64,000 bases of DNA, from assembly GCF_900182555.1 (NCBI RefSeq), contig NZ_FXTH01000003.1:62001-126000 (forward strand), in the 5' to 3' direction. The notes under the pieces were generated by a model, which was not told the DNA's origin, searched no databases, and saw nothing but the letters and a program-made list of their open reading frames with translations. A program made the translations under genes and the position numbers. Source of the stretch: Fodinibius sediminis (GTDB lineage: Bacteria; Bacteroidota; Rhodothermia; Balneolales; Balneolaceae). Positions 43,252-53,173 of the stretch are shown piece after piece (the first letter of the stretch is position 1; each line of letters starts with the position of its first letter).

Positions 43252-44535
43252 CTAGCCAAATTGAATGATCCAGTAGAGATACAGCAGGGCAAAAGCGGAC
43301 AAAAACAGGATGCCGCCCCAGCTGAGTGTTTTAAGCCATGGTTGGGGACGGCATTCCGGAGGCACATGGTCGGCTGTAACCAATCGGTAGTTGATATAGG
43401 CCAGCACCGGTGCGGTCAAGAAAGAAAGCGTGGCGGCAAAGTCAATGAGCAAGGTAAACGTATCGCCCATGAAATAAAGCACGCTCATGGAGAACAGGGG
43501 AATGATAACCAGCAGAATGCGGTAGTAGCGGCGGGCATTTGTTTTATCGAAAGTCTCAGGCATCAGCACCTCCAGGAAACGGCTGATTACCCGTGGATAG
43601 GCGTCAGCTACCGTCAGGGTTGTACTGAACATGGTCGTAAAGGCACAGATGATGATGACGGTATAGGCCCAATTTCCGAGGCTGCCGGTGTAAAGACTGA
43701 TCAGCTGGCCGGCAAAGACGGTGCCGCTGCTGGCAAAGGCCTCGCCGCTTCCGTACATCACCAGGGCGCCCAGTCCAAGAAAGCCGAGGGCTAGCAGGGC
43801 GGCCCCGATATAGCCGATATTGAAATCCAGGAGGCTTTCGCGGAGGTTCGGCCTGTACTTTGTTTGTTTCTGGCGCTCCAGCGACCACAGCGAATGCCAG
43901 GCGGCGGCGTCAATAGGAATGGGCATCCACCCCATCAGGGCGATGAGGAAGGAAACGCCGGCCACATCCCAGATATCGGGGTAGAACGTGGCCGCCTCAT
44001 GCTGGTTCCCCTGCAGCAGGGCAGCCCCAAGAGCGATAACCGTCGATACGGCCAGTACCCCCATAATCAGTTTGATGGCCCCGTCAAGAGCAGAGTACTG
44101 TCCCGATAAGAGTAGAAAGATACAGATGATCAGCAGCAGCACACTCCACAGCAGCGGGGAGAGGGCGAGGCCCGTGAGTTCCGCTGCCAGATTTGCGCTG
44201 ACGATGGTGACGGCCGCCTGTATGACAAAGACCGTACCAAGGGTAAAAATGATATAGATACCGATGGCCCAGCGGCCCAGCCGCTTGTAGCCCTCGATCA
44301 TGCTTTCCCCGGTGGCAATGGCATAACGGGGGCCATACTCCAGGAAGGGGTATTTAAAAATATTGGCCAGCACCACGGCCCAGACCATGGCCAGTCCATA
44401 GGTGGCACCGGCACGCGTAGATTGAACAAGGTGGGATACCCCTATGGCGGCTGCGGCCATCAGCAGGCCCGGACCGAGGCTTTTTTTTATGCCATCCCAG
44501 TTGAATGTATTCGCCTTATTCCCTTCGTCGGTCAT
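43252..44535 (-). CDS. Nramp-related membrane transporter lacking canonical metal-binding motifs
   Basis: This 427-residue, ~11-helix protein of the Nramp (SLC11) fold begins SLGPGLLMAAAAIGVSHLVQSTRAGATYGLAMVW. It has EYGPRYAIATGESMIEGY and TMFSTTLTVADAYPRV. In true Nramp Mn/Fe transporters helix 1 carries DPGN and helix 6 MPH. Here the aligned positions read GVSH (residues ~32-35) and MPI (GWMPIPID). The metal ligands Asp and His are therefore missing or moved. It is probably a distinct subgroup with a different substrate. It is usually auto-annotated as a divalent metal transporter, which these residues do not support. Confidence 0.82.
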   Translation of the reverse strand: MTDEGNKANTFNWDGIKKSLGPGLLMAAAAIGVSHLVQSTRAGATYGLAMVWAVVLANIFKYPFLEYGPRYAIATGESMIEGYKRLGRWAIGIYIIFTLGTVFVIQAAVTIVSANLAAELTGLALSPLLWSVLLLIICIFLLLSGQYSALDGAIKLIMGVLAVSTVIALGAALLQGNQHEAATFYPDIWDVAGVSFLIALMGWMPIPIDAAAWHSLWSLERQKQTKYRPNLRESLLDFNIGYIGAALLALGFLGLGALVMYGSGEAFASSGTVFAGQLISLYTGSLGNWAYTVIIICAFTTMFSTTLTVADAYPRVISRFLEVLMPETFDKTNARRYYRILLVIIPLFSMSVLYFMGDTFTLLIDFAATLSFLTAPVLAYINYRLVTADHVPPECRPQPWLKTLSWGGILFLSAFALLYLYWIIQFG

Positions 44536-44719
44536 TCAAAAAAAAGTTCATTTTAATTTTGAGGGTATATACCAATTTTGGACATTAAATGACAAACCTA
44601 AACAAGGAAGGGAACTCATGAGACGTTGCATCAATAAAAAAGATCTATTTGAATCTTGTCTTATCAGTTACTGTTTGTTAATTACTATACAGCGTTAATA
44701 TTAATAAGTGGAGGTTTAT

Positions 44720-45856
44720 ATGATTACGCGTGATAATATTCTTAACCTTGCCAAGCAACAACATGATGTTGGTATCTCAATCTATCTTCCCACCCACAAG
44801 ACGGGCGAGCAGGTTCAGCAAGATTCTATCCGGCTAAAAAATTTGTTGAATGAGGCCCAGACACAGCTTGATGAAAGAGAGTTGTCAGACAAGCGCATCG
44901 AAAAGCTGTTGGAGGAGCCTCGAAAGTTGTTGGACCAGCCCCTGTTCTGGCAGCACAATGACAGGGGACTGGCATTGTTTATTAGTGAAGAAAGCTTTGA
45001 TTATTATCGGGTGCCCCTTCGGTTCAAGGAGCAGGTGATGGTCAGTGATCACTTCTTGATTACTCCTATCATTCCGATGATTACCCTTGAGGGAACGTTC
45101 TGCACGCTGGTACTGAGCCAAAAGAATATTCGACTGCTTAAATGCACGCGCAATTCAGCCGAACCCATCACGTTGAAGGATGTACCGACCAGCCTCGATG
45201 AGTTTCTGAAATATGATGTCAACGAGCCGCACCTGCAGCATCACTCCGGGCAGGGAAAGGGGCGTGCCATATTCCACGGTCAGGGAGGGGCGCGGGATAC
45301 AAACACGCAGGAAATCATTAATTATCTGAAGACGGTAGAAAATGAAGTGACCTCGATTCTGCAAAAACGCAACGATCCGCTGATCCTGGCCGGGGTTGAG
45401 CAGGCTGTTGCGGAATATAGGAAGGTCAATCATTACAGCCGGCTCATCGATGAGGCAATTGCGGAGAATCCGGATCCGCTGAGTGATGAAGAGGTGGGTC
45501 AGCGCAGCTGGAATATCGTGAAATCCCATTTCCTTGAAGATATGTACAGGGACATGGACCGGTTTGCAGATCTCTCCGGATCGGACAAACAATCGGATAA
45601 CTTAACGCAGATTGTAGAGGCTGCGTATTATGGTAAGGTCGATTCGCTGTTTGTGCCCATTGGCGAACACAGCTGGGGCTGGTTCGACCAGGAGCGCGAT
45701 GTGGTGCACCACAGTACCGGTCCCAAGAATGGAGAACACGACCTGATCAATATGGCGGCTATCAAGACCCTCGTACAGAGCGGTAATGTATATGCGCTGG
45801 ATAAAAATGACATGCCGAACTCAGCAGCCATAGCGGCCATCTTCCGATATGCCTGA
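44720..45856 (+). CDS. baeRF (bacterial archaeo-eukaryotic release-factor-like) family protein
   Basis: This 378-residue protein has SIYLPTHKTGEQVQQDSIRLKNLLNEAQTQL, then FWQHNDRGLALFISEESFDYYRVP. A central domain reads FCTLVLSQKNIRLLKC and the end KVDSLFVPIGEHSWGWFDQ, followed by INMAAIKTLVQSGNVYAL. This order of an N-terminal PIN/RF-like domain, middle domain and L7Ae-like C-terminal domain matches bacterial aeRF1-related 'host factor/ribosome hibernation-like' families (baeRF3/7 group). The role is presumed to be in ribosome or stress biology. ATG at 44720 has a perfect GGAGG 6 bases upstream; the GTG at 44708 is therefore not used. Confidence 0.78.
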   Translation: MITRDNILNLAKQQHDVGISIYLPTHKTGEQVQQDSIRLKNLLNEAQTQLDERELSDKRIEKLLEEPRKLLDQPLFWQHNDRGLALFISEESFDYYRVPLRFKEQVMVSDHFLITPIIPMITLEGTFCTLVLSQKNIRLLKCTRNSAEPITLKDVPTSLDEFLKYDVNEPHLQHHSGQGKGRAIFHGQGGARDTNTQEIINYLKTVENEVTSILQKRNDPLILAGVEQAVAEYRKVNHYSRLIDEAIAENPDPLSDEEVGQRSWNIVKSHFLEDMYRDMDRFADLSGSDKQSDNLTQIVEAAYYGKVDSLFVPIGEHSWGWFDQERDVVHHSTGPKNGEHDLINMAAIKTLVQSGNVYALDKNDMPNSAAIAAIFRYA

Positions 45857-45885
45857 ACCGGCCCTTGGCATCCGGAAGTAATTAG

Positions 45886-45919
45886 AATCCCCGGGAGCAG
45901 ATGCTTCCGGGGATTTTTT
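45886..45919 (+). terminator. Rho-independent terminator after the baeRF-type gene
   Basis: An AATCCCCGG/CCGGGGATT stem is followed by a T run. It lies 30 bp past the stop codon. Confidence 0.85.
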
Positions 45920-46011
45920 CGTTTGTGGGCTTGCAGATCCTGTTTTTTTGATATTTCTTGTTCCATAACATACAGCTCGCATACGGGCAAAAATCCAGAT
46001 CCCTACTATAT

Positions 46012-48624
46012 ATGATGAGATTCTCTACGCTCCTTGCCGCGCTTTCTTTTTTCCTGCTTTCTTCCGGAGTCCGGGCCCAGAATCCGGCTGATGCCGAAGC
46101 TTCCATGGAATATTACCTGCCCGCGGAAGCGAGCTACGACTCCTCAATTCCCACGCCTGAAGAGGTGTTGGGCACGGTCCCCGGCCAGTGGCACGTGCGC
46201 CACGACCAGCTGGTACAGTATATGCAAGCGGTGGCTGAAGCGTCGGACCGGGTTACGCTTCATGAGTATGGGAAAACCTATGAGGACCGTCCCCTGCTGT
46301 ACCTGACCATAACCTCGCCTGAAAACCATGGCAATATTGACCGGATTCGGCAAGAGCACCTGGCGCTGACGGACCCGGACCGGTCGGGAGAACTGGATAC
46401 CGGGAATATGCCGATCGTGCTCTATATGGGGTACAGCATCCACGGAGATGAACCGAGCGGTGCCAATGCCTCTCTGCTCGTTGCATATCATTTGGCTGCG
46501 GCACAGGGAGGGGAGGTCGAGCAGCAGCTTGCAAACAGCATTGTTTTACTGGATCCCAGCCTGAATCCGGATGGGCTGAACCGTTTTGCCAGCTGGGCCA
46601 ATACGCATAAAAGTAAAAACGTGGTTTCCGATCCAAACAGCATGGAACTTAACCAGCGCTGGCCCAGCGGACGAACCAACCACTACTGGTTTGATTTAAA
46701 CAGAGACTGGATGCTGGTCCAGCACCCCGAAAGCCAGGGGCGCATCGAGAATTTTCACCGCTGGATGCCCAACATTTTGACAGACCATCACGAGATGGGT
46801 ACCAATGCCACGTTCTTTTTTCAGCCGGGTATTCAGTCCAGGACGCATCCCATCACTTCGCCTGAAAATCAGGAGCTTACCAAAGCGATTGCCGGCTACC
46901 ATGCCGATAAGCTGGATAAGGAGCAGCACCTTTACTATTCCGAGGAAAGCTACGACGATTTTTACTACGGCAAGGGTTCGACCTACCCGGATGTGAATGG
47001 CGGAATCGGCATCCTGTTTGAGCAGGCCAGCTCGCGGGGGCATGCCCAGGAGAGTATTCACGGAGTGCTGACATTCCCCTTCACCATCAAAAATCAATTT
47101 CTCACCTCTCTTTCCACCCTCGAGGCCGCCCAGGACCTGCGTGTGGATATCCTTAACTACCAACGCGATTTTTTTAAAAAATCCAGGCAGGCCGGCGATG
47201 AGGCTTCTACTGCGGCGTATGTCTTTGGAACACCTTATGACCGGGCGCGAACCCATCATTTTGTGGAGATGTTGAAACGGCACCGGATCGAGCTGTATGA
47301 ACTGGCCGAGGATATTGACGTGGATGGCGAATCGTTTGAAGCGGGTTCGGCTTACGTAGTGCCATCCGACCAGAAGAAATACAAGTTTATAAAAGCCCTG
47401 TTTGAACGGCGCACCACCTTTAGCGACAGTCTTTTTTATGATGTGTCAACATGGACAATGCCCTATGCCTTCAACCTGCCTTTTGTTGAAGTGGAGCGCG
47501 GGGTTGCAAGGGGAGACAAAGTCGAAGGCCTCCCCTCCTTCCCGGAGGGCGAAGTGGTGGGCGGCAGAAGCAGCTATGCCTATCTTTTCGAATGGGATGA
47601 ATATTATGCTCCCCGTGCTCTGTACCGATTGCTGGATCAGGGGGTGCGGGCAAAGGTCGCCACCAAGCCGTTTACGATGAATCTTGACGACGGGGAAGTC
47701 AAGACATTTGATTACGGCACCGTCATGGTCCCCCTGGGTCCACAGCGTACGGACCGAGAAAAGATTCACCAGCTGATTGAACAGGCGGCGGAACAGGATG
47801 GGGTAACGGTTTATGGCATGGGCACCGGTCTTACCTCTGCTGGGATCGATTTGGGAAGCGGAAGCTTTGAGATATTGGAAAAGCCTTCCGTTGCCATCGT
47901 GTCCGGCGAGGGAGCCAGCAGCTATGAAGTGGGTGAAGTTTGGCATCTGCTGGATCAGCGGTATGAAATGCAGGCTACCCTATTGCCCGGCAACCGTATA
48001 GCAAGAGCCGATCTCAGCCGGTATAATGTCATGGTTATGGTAAATGGCCGTTATGACGGCCTGGCCAATGAGTCTGTAGAGGAGCTCCGGAGGTGGGTTC
48101 AAAACGGCGGGACACTTATCACCACCAAGTATGCCAATAATTGGGCCCGGGAGCAGGGGTTGGCTCACATTAAATTTGTGGAATCAGAAGCTGATACCCT
48201 GGAGGGGAGCAAAGAAGTGAAGCCCAAAGCCTATGCCGATATGAACAAGAGCCGCGGCGCCCAGTATATCGGGGGATCTATCTTTCATGCCATCCTTGAT
48301 CTCACGCACCCGTTGGGCTACGGTTACAATGATAATGACTTGACGGTGTTTAGAAACAGCACGCTTTTTATGAAAAAAGCGGAGAATCCCTATGCCACTC
48401 CTCTTTACTATACCGATGAGCCGCTTGCCAGCGGCTATATTTCCGATGACAACCTGAAACAGCTGTCCGGAACCGCAGCCATTGTCGTTAGTGATACCGG
48501 GAGTGGCCGGGTGATATCAATGACAGATAACCCCAACTTCCGGGCGTTCTGGTATGGTACCAACAAGCTGTTTCTGAACGCGGTGTTCTTCGGTCAAACC
48601 ATTGCCGGCAGTTCGGGTAACTAA
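46012..48624 (+). CDS. Secreted M14 family zinc carboxypeptidase
   Basis: This exported peptidase of about 870 residues has a signal peptide (MMRFSTLLAALSFFLLSSGVRAQ). The M14 zinc site is HGDE (His and Glu at 46441-46452) plus the His of LTDHHEMG. The catalytic Glu is in GGIGILFEQASSRGHAQES. The catalytic domain ends near residue 380. The remaining ~450 residues include a glutamine-amidotransferase-like region (VAIVSGEGASSYEVGEVWHLLDQRY, then YNVMVMVNGRYDGL). The same layout is known in Bacteroidetes secreted peptidases. It probably degrades extracellular peptides for nutrition. The ATG at 45958 would put unrelated residues before the signal. Confidence 0.92.
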   Translation: MMRFSTLLAALSFFLLSSGVRAQNPADAEASMEYYLPAEASYDSSIPTPEEVLGTVPGQWHVRHDQLVQYMQAVAEASDRVTLHEYGKTYEDRPLLYLTITSPENHGNIDRIRQEHLALTDPDRSGELDTGNMPIVLYMGYSIHGDEPSGANASLLVAYHLAAAQGGEVEQQLANSIVLLDPSLNPDGLNRFASWANTHKSKNVVSDPNSMELNQRWPSGRTNHYWFDLNRDWMLVQHPESQGRIENFHRWMPNILTDHHEMGTNATFFFQPGIQSRTHPITSPENQELTKAIAGYHADKLDKEQHLYYSEESYDDFYYGKGSTYPDVNGGIGILFEQASSRGHAQESIHGVLTFPFTIKNQFLTSLSTLEAAQDLRVDILNYQRDFFKKSRQAGDEASTAAYVFGTPYDRARTHHFVEMLKRHRIELYELAEDIDVDGESFEAGSAYVVPSDQKKYKFIKALFERRTTFSDSLFYDVSTWTMPYAFNLPFVEVERGVARGDKVEGLPSFPEGEVVGGRSSYAYLFEWDEYYAPRALYRLLDQGVRAKVATKPFTMNLDDGEVKTFDYGTVMVPLGPQRTDREKIHQLIEQAAEQDGVTVYGMGTGLTSAGIDLGSGSFEILEKPSVAIVSGEGASSYEVGEVWHLLDQRYEMQATLLPGNRIARADLSRYNVMVMVNGRYDGLANESVEELRRWVQNGGTLITTKYANNWAREQGLAHIKFVESEADTLEGSKEVKPKAYADMNKSRGAQYIGGSIFHAILDLTHPLGYGYNDNDLTVFRNSTLFMKKAENPYATPLYYTDEPLASGYISDDNLKQLSGTAAIVVSDTGSGRVISMTDNPNFRAFWYGTNKLFLNAVFFGQTIAGSSGN

Positions 48625-48632
48625 TAAATAAA

Positions 48633-48663
48633 AAAATGGAGCTTCATAATGAAGCTCCATTTT
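48633..48663. terminator. Bidirectional rho-independent terminator
   Basis: A 13-bp stem (AAAATGGAGCTTC/GAAGCTCCATTTT) with a 5-base loop and A/T runs on both sides. It serves both the M14 peptidase gene (+) and metK (-). Confidence 0.9.
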
Positions 48664-48704
48664 AGAAGTGGTACCCCGAAATTCATGAATAACACAGCCC
48701 TGCG

Positions 48705-49853
48705 CTACAGCGCATTGGCAATTTTGTCGGTATGATCTAATTTTTCCCAGGGAAACTCATCCCGGCCGAAGTGTCCGTAGGCAGCCGTTTTCCGGTAAAT
48801 GGGGCGTTGCAGGTCAAAACGGCTGATGATGCCGGCCGGCGTTAAATCAAAAGTGGTTTCGATGGCATTGGCGAGTGCCATATCGCTGACTTTGCCGGTG
48901 CCATAGGTATTCACATTGATAGAGACAGGGTCAGAAAGCCCGATAGCATAGGCAATCTGAACCAGGCACTGTTCGGCAAGGTCGGCGGCTACAATGTTTT
49001 TGGCAATATGGCGGGCGGCATAAGCGGCACTTCGATCGACCTTTGATGGATCTTTACCGGAAAAAGCTCCGCCGCCATGTGCGCCATACCCGCCGTAGGT
49101 ATCAACAATGATTTTCCGTCCGGTCAGCCCGGTATCGCCATGGGGACCGCCGATAACGAATTTACCCGTGGGATTGACATGAAAGATGGTTTCCTCATCA
49201 ATGAGCTTTTCATCAATAACTTTTGCGATCAATTGTTCTTTCAGGTCGCGCTTGATTTGTTCCTGGCTCACCCCCTCATCATGCTGGGTCGAGAGTACAA
49301 TAGTGTGAATGCGTGCTGGGTGTCCGTCATCGCCGTATTCAACAGTGACCTGGCTCTTGCTGTCGGGCGCCAGGTAAGGCAGCAGCTCCGTTTTTTTTCG
49401 TATGCGGGCCAGTTCCCTGAGCAAGTCATGAGAATACTGCAGCGACATCGGCATATAGGTATCGGTTTCGTCAGTGGCATAGCCGAACATCATGCCCTGG
49501 TCGCCTGCCCCCATTTTTTTGTCATTTCCTTCGTCGACGCCCTGTGCAATATCGGGGCTCTGCTGGTGGATGGTTGTAAGTACACCACAGGAGTCGGCAT
49601 CAAAGCGATACGAATTTTTAGTATAGCCGATATCCCGGATGACCTGTCGAACAAGTTCCTGCACGTCAACGTAGGCTTCGGTGGTTACCTCCCCGGATAT
49701 CAGGGCCAGGCCGGTTGTTACCAGCGTTTCAACAGCAACTCTGGACTCTGGATCCTGTTCAAGCATGGCATCTAAAATAGAGTCTGAAATTTGATCGGCA
49801 ATTTTATCCGGATGTCCCTCAGATACGGATTCGGAGGTGAAGAGATTTTTCAT
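48705..49853 (-). CDS. metK: S-adenosylmethionine synthetase
   Basis: This 382-residue enzyme makes SAM from Met and ATP. All three signature regions are present: [21 protein letters not shown] at the start, [16 protein letters not shown] (~115-130) and [22 protein letters not shown] (~262-283). The methionine-binding and P-loop-like [12 protein letters not shown] segment lies between them. Length is normal. The upstream region (49854-50034) has no SAM riboswitch I can recognise. It converges with the M14 peptidase gene onto a shared terminator. Confidence 0.97.
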   Translation of the reverse strand: MKNLFTSESVSEGHPDKIADQISDSILDAMLEQDPESRVAVETLVTTGLALISGEVTTEAYVDVQELVRQVIRDIGYTKNSYRFDADSCGVLTTIHQQSPDIAQGVDEGNDKKMGAGDQGMMFGYATDETDTYMPMSLQYSHDLLRELARIRKKTELLPYLAPDSKSQVTVEYGDDGHPARIHTIVLSTQHDEGVSQEQIKRDLKEQLIAKVIDEKLIDEETIFHVNPTGKFVIGGPHGDTGLTGRKIIVDTYGGYGAHGGGAFSGKDPSKVDRSAAYAARHIAKNIVAADLAEQCLVQIAYAIGLSDPVSINVNTYGTGKVSDMALANAIETTFDLTPAGIISRFDLQRPIYRKTAAYGHFGRDEFPWEKLDHTDKIANAL

Positions 49854-49955
49854 CTGTACTAAAAATTCGTGATCATGATTGAATATTATGAAGCCTTGAA
49901 GCTACAAAAAAAAGGCTAATAATGCAGGGTCGAAAGTGAGGGATTTGTACCATGA

Positions 49956-49979
49956 AGCGGCACGGGGTAGCGTGCCGCT
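49956..49979 (-). terminator. Hairpin after the FAS1 lipoprotein gene, possible terminator
   Basis: A perfect 9-bp stem AGCGGCACG/CGTGCCGCT with a 6-base loop lies 55 bp past the stop of the minus-strand FAS1 gene. It lacks a T run, so it may only stabilise the mRNA end. Confidence 0.5.
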
Positions 49980-50034
49980 CAATGATACATTTTTGGAGTT
50001 AAGGTGGGTTGGAATGGAATGTAAGGTCCGGAGC

Positions 50035-50973
50035 TTATTCTGCAGGCAGCAAGACCCCATCAATAATATGAACTACACCATTCGTGCCCTGCAGGTCCAC
50101 AGTGGTCACTGAAGAGGTATTGCCCGCCTGGTCGGTAAGCGTAACACCACCATTGCTGTCTACCTGTATATCGATCGTGGCTCCGTTGACGGTTTCAACA
50201 GTGCCGGACTGAACGTCAGCGGAAAGCACTTCCTGCGGGAGAACATGATAGGTCAAAATGGCCTTGAGCTCTTCCTGGGAGAGACCAGACAGATCTACGT
50301 TTTCGAAGGCGGCATCAGAGGGGGCGAAGACTGTAAAGGGACCATCCCCTGAAAGCGTACCGGCGAGTTCTGCCTGTACCACTGCGTTCTCCAGTGCCTG
50401 CAGTCCATAACGCTTTGCTATGATGCCGACAACAGTCTGGTAGCTGTCGGGCAGCAATACCGTGTCGATTGCGTGGATGATTCCATTGGATGCTTCGACA
50501 TCAGCGGTTATGACACTGGCCGCGTCATTAACAGTCACCCCGCCGTTTGCGGTTACAAACAGCTCACCGCCTGCCAGGGCCTCGACTGTTTGTTCAGACT
50601 GCAAATCGCCGGATGCGATCTCTGCACCTACAACATGGTAGCTCAGAATTTCTACCAGCTGTTCATTGGAAAGGCTCGCAAGCAAGCCGTCCGGGAGTTT
50701 GGCAAAAGCATCATTGGTAGGAGCAAAGACGGTGAAGGGGCCGTCCCCTTCTAATGTGGCTACCAGACCGGCATCTGTGAGCGCTGAAACCAGCGTACTG
50801 AAGTTGTCATCAGAGCTGGCGACTTCGGCAATATTACCGGTGGTATCCGGGGGATTGGTGGGGCCGTCATCGTCATCACAGGCTTGCAGCATAACAAGTG
50901 CAAGAAGGGCGATGAGTCCGTTTCGCCAAAAAGCGATCGATTTTTTCGAGGGATTGTATATGAGTGTATCCAT
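50035..50973 (-). CDS. Lipoprotein with two fasciclin (FAS1) domains
   Basis: This ~312-residue lipoprotein has the lipobox LVMLQAC with the acylated Cys at ~32, followed by an acidic DDDDG linker. Two FAS1 domains follow. The first runs from EVASSDDNFSTLVSALTDAGL with GPFTVFAPTNDAFAKLP and HVVGAEIASGDL to NGIIHAIDTVLLP. The second runs from GIIAKRYGLQALENAVVQAEL with GPFTVFAPSDAAFEN to NGVVHIIDGVLLP. The H1 (GPFTVFAP) and H2 (NGvvHiID.vLlP) boxes are complete in both. FAS1 domains mediate adhesion. The start at 50973 (MDTLIYNPSK) gives a normal lipoprotein signal. Confidence 0.92.
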   Translation of the reverse strand: MDTLIYNPSKKSIAFWRNGLIALLALVMLQACDDDDGPTNPPDTTGNIAEVASSDDNFSTLVSALTDAGLVATLEGDGPFTVFAPTNDAFAKLPDGLLASLSNEQLVEILSYHVVGAEIASGDLQSEQTVEALAGGELFVTANGGVTVNDAASVITADVEASNGIIHAIDTVLLPDSYQTVVGIIAKRYGLQALENAVVQAELAGTLSGDGPFTVFAPSDAAFENVDLSGLSQEELKAILTYHVLPQEVLSADVQSGTVETVNGATIDIQVDSNGGVTLTDQAGNTSSVTTVDLQGTNGVVHIIDGVLLPAE

Positions 50974-51140
50974 GGCATTATGTGATTTATTTAAGGGTAA
51001 GATATGGGCTATAATCACATAATGGTCATCAAAAGTTCCCTAAATTTATAAGTTAAATATTTTTTATGTATTAATAAATGAATGGAACGAATATATTGAA
51101 TATATAGTTTTAGGTACTATTTTTTTAATACGTAACTTTA

Positions 51141-52142
51141 TTAGAAATGGTCTGTCGGAGGGGCCGTACCCAGATATTGAAAGGCTTTGCGGGTGGCAAT
51201 CCGACCTTTGGGAGTACGCTGCAGGAATCCTTCCTTGATGAGATACGGTTCATAGACTTCTTCAATTGTACCCTTGTCTTCTCCGACCGCCACACCCAGG
51301 GTGCCCAGTCCCACCGGGCCGCCCTCATAGTTTTCAATGATAGCAGTTAAAATACGGATGTCCATTTCATCAAACCCATTTTGGTCTACGTCCAGGGCAT
51401 TCAGGGCAATATCTGCAATTTCATCGGTGATGGTATCCATATTTTTGACTTGTGCAAAATCGCGGGTCCGCCGGAGCAACTTGTTGACTATGCGGGGGGT
51501 TCCCCGGCTTCGGCGGGCAATTTCGTGAGCTCCCTTGTCGGTAATGCCCATATTTAGAATGGATGCGGTTCGGAGAGCAATGCGCTGCAGCAGTTCCACG
51601 TCGTAATAATCCAGCCGCATGTCGATCCCAAAACGGGCACGGAGTGGCGCGGTGAGCAGGCCCTTGCGAGTAGTGGCACCGACCAGGGTGAAGTGGTTGA
51701 GTTCGATTTGGATACTGCGGGCATTGGGTCCCGAGTCAATGACAATGTCCAGCTGGTAATCCTCCATGGCGGAATAGAGATACTCTTCCACCACCGGGTT
51801 CAGACGGTGAATCTCATCAATGAAGAGGACATCTCCGTCCTCAAGATTGGTGAGCATGCCGGCCAGGTCTCCGGGCTTCTCCAGCACTGGGCCGGTACTC
51901 GGTTTGATCTGTACCCCCATTTCATTGGCAATGATATGGGCCAGGGTGGTCTTTCCCAATCCCGGGGGTCCTGAAAGGATGACGTGATCGAGGGCTTCCT
52001 GGCGCTGTTGGGCGGCCTTGATGAACACAGACAGGTTTTGCAGGACTTTTTTCTGTCCTATAAATTCGCTGATGCGGTCAGGCCGGAGCGATTGTTCATA
52101 AGCCTCGTCATTATCTTGGGCATCTAAAAGAGGGTTTTGCAA
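51141..52142 (-). CDS. ruvB: Holliday junction branch migration ATPase RuvB
   Basis: This 333-residue AAA+ motor of the RuvAB complex opens [20 protein letters not shown]. Walker A is GPPGLGKTT (~58-66), Walker [11 protein letters not shown], then the presensor hairpin [17 protein letters not shown], sensor 1 [20 protein letters not shown] and [15 protein letters not shown]. The C-terminal winged helix contains [19 protein letters not shown]. The only start codon open to this frame is TTG at 52140-52142, because TAA lies 7 codons upstream. No ruvA or ruvC is adjacent. Confidence 0.96.
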   Translation of the reverse strand: MQNPLLDAQDNDEAYEQSLRPDRISEFIGQKKVLQNLSVFIKAAQQRQEALDHVILSGPPGLGKTTLAHIIANEMGVQIKPSTGPVLEKPGDLAGMLTNLEDGDVLFIDEIHRLNPVVEEYLYSAMEDYQLDIVIDSGPNARSIQIELNHFTLVGATTRKGLLTAPLRARFGIDMRLDYYDVELLQRIALRTASILNMGITDKGAHEIARRSRGTPRIVNKLLRRTRDFAQVKNMDTITDEIADIALNALDVDQNGFDEMDIRILTAIIENYEGGPVGLGTLGVAVGEDKGTIEEVYEPYLIKEGFLQRTPKGRIATRKAFQYLGTAPPTDHF

Positions 52143-52291
52143 AATAGTGGCATTAATCGGTTAGCAGATCAAGGTCTGAACAAATGATAAAATTAACGCA
52201 TTATTTGCAAATATTCGAAGGGGAAGCGACAAAAATTGATTTTCACCGGAAATGGGAAACAGAAGAGCCGATGGATACGCTCCTGTTATTC

Positions 52292-53071
52292 TCACTCCGG
52301 TCGATTCAGCTGGTTATCCAGTTCTTTAAGGAGATCGCCCGCCGGATTTCGGTAAATGCCTTTCATCGAATATACTTCAGATATTGCCGTACGGGCCTGT
52401 TCCAGGCTGTCCGTCTTGATGTAGGTGTTGCCCATGTACCAGTATGCTTTTTCACGAGTGAAAGAATGCTCCTCTGCGCGGTCGATCGCTTCGTTGAAAG
52501 AGGCAATTGCAACCTTGTAATCCTGCTGGTTGAAACGGATGATTCCTTTGTTGAGGTAGGCCTGAACGGCCGCCGGCTGCTGCGGGTATTCCCGGATGAT
52601 GGTGTTATAATATGCTACAGCTTCCGAGAGGTTGCCGGACAGGGCGGCTTTAAATCCGAGGTTAAGCAGCGAATCACCGGGAGTAAGCTGATGCTGCTGC
52701 GATCGTATGGTTGGCGCGGAGGCAAGATTTTCAGATAAGATGATTTCATTCAGCGCTAATTCTCTGAGACTTGGTTCTTCATGGAAGGAGAAGTAGTTGA
52801 AAGCAATGGCCACAACGACTGCAGCGGCAACCGCCGCCACCCATTTCCATGAGTTTTGCAGGGAATGTATCAACGCGTGGTGATCTTTCTGCTCGGGGGA
52901 GGTATTTGCAGGGTCTGCTATAAGCGATTGGACCCCAAGTTCAGTATTTAAAAGCTCGAGGTATTCCGGATGCTGCAGCAGCTTTTCCCACAGTTCCTGG
53001 GCCTGGTCTTCATTTAAATGCCCCTTGATATAGGCATCAATCTGTTTTTCCAGTTCTATGTCTCGTGACAT
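52292..53071 (-). CDS. Membrane-anchored TPR protein, possible anti-sigma factor
   Basis: This 259-residue protein has a helical N-terminus (MSRDIELEKQIDAYIKGHLNEDQAQELWEKLL), one membrane helix at about residues 73-95 (WKWVAAVAAAVVVAIAFNYFSF) and then TPR-like repeats (SLLNLGFKAALSGNLSEAVAYYNTIIREYP, AYLNKGIIRFNQQDYKVAIASFNEAID, AYWYMGNTYIKTDSLEQARTAI). The layout of a short cytosolic segment, membrane helix and periplasmic repeats is that of many Bacteroidetes anti-sigma factors. It lies 102 bp downstream of an ECF sigma gene on the same strand. No zinc HxxxCxxC motif is present, so the anti-sigma role is inferred from context. Confidence 0.7.
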   Translation of the reverse strand: MSRDIELEKQIDAYIKGHLNEDQAQELWEKLLQHPEYLELLNTELGVQSLIADPANTSPEQKDHHALIHSLQNSWKWVAAVAAAVVVAIAFNYFSFHEEPSLRELALNEIILSENLASAPTIRSQQHQLTPGDSLLNLGFKAALSGNLSEAVAYYNTIIREYPQQPAAVQAYLNKGIIRFNQQDYKVAIASFNEAIDRAEEHSFTREKAYWYMGNTYIKTDSLEQARTAISEVYSMKGIYRNPAGDLLKELDNQLNRPE

Positions 53072-53173
53072 ATTGTGTCGGTTTAATTTACTATAACGGC
53101 TAAAGCAGCCTATACAGGTGCTTTGAAAGATGTTCCTTTATAGGTAAGATCGTTTTCCCAGCCAATCCTTACA

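Noticed and set aside
49077-49775. 232-codon plus-strand open frame inside metK
   Set aside because: Antisense shadow of metK.
49854-50034. Possible SAM riboswitch before metK
   Set aside because: No SAM-I, SAM-II or SAM/SAH riboswitch pattern is recognisable. The only strong hairpin is at 49956-49979 and fits the end of the FAS1 transcript.
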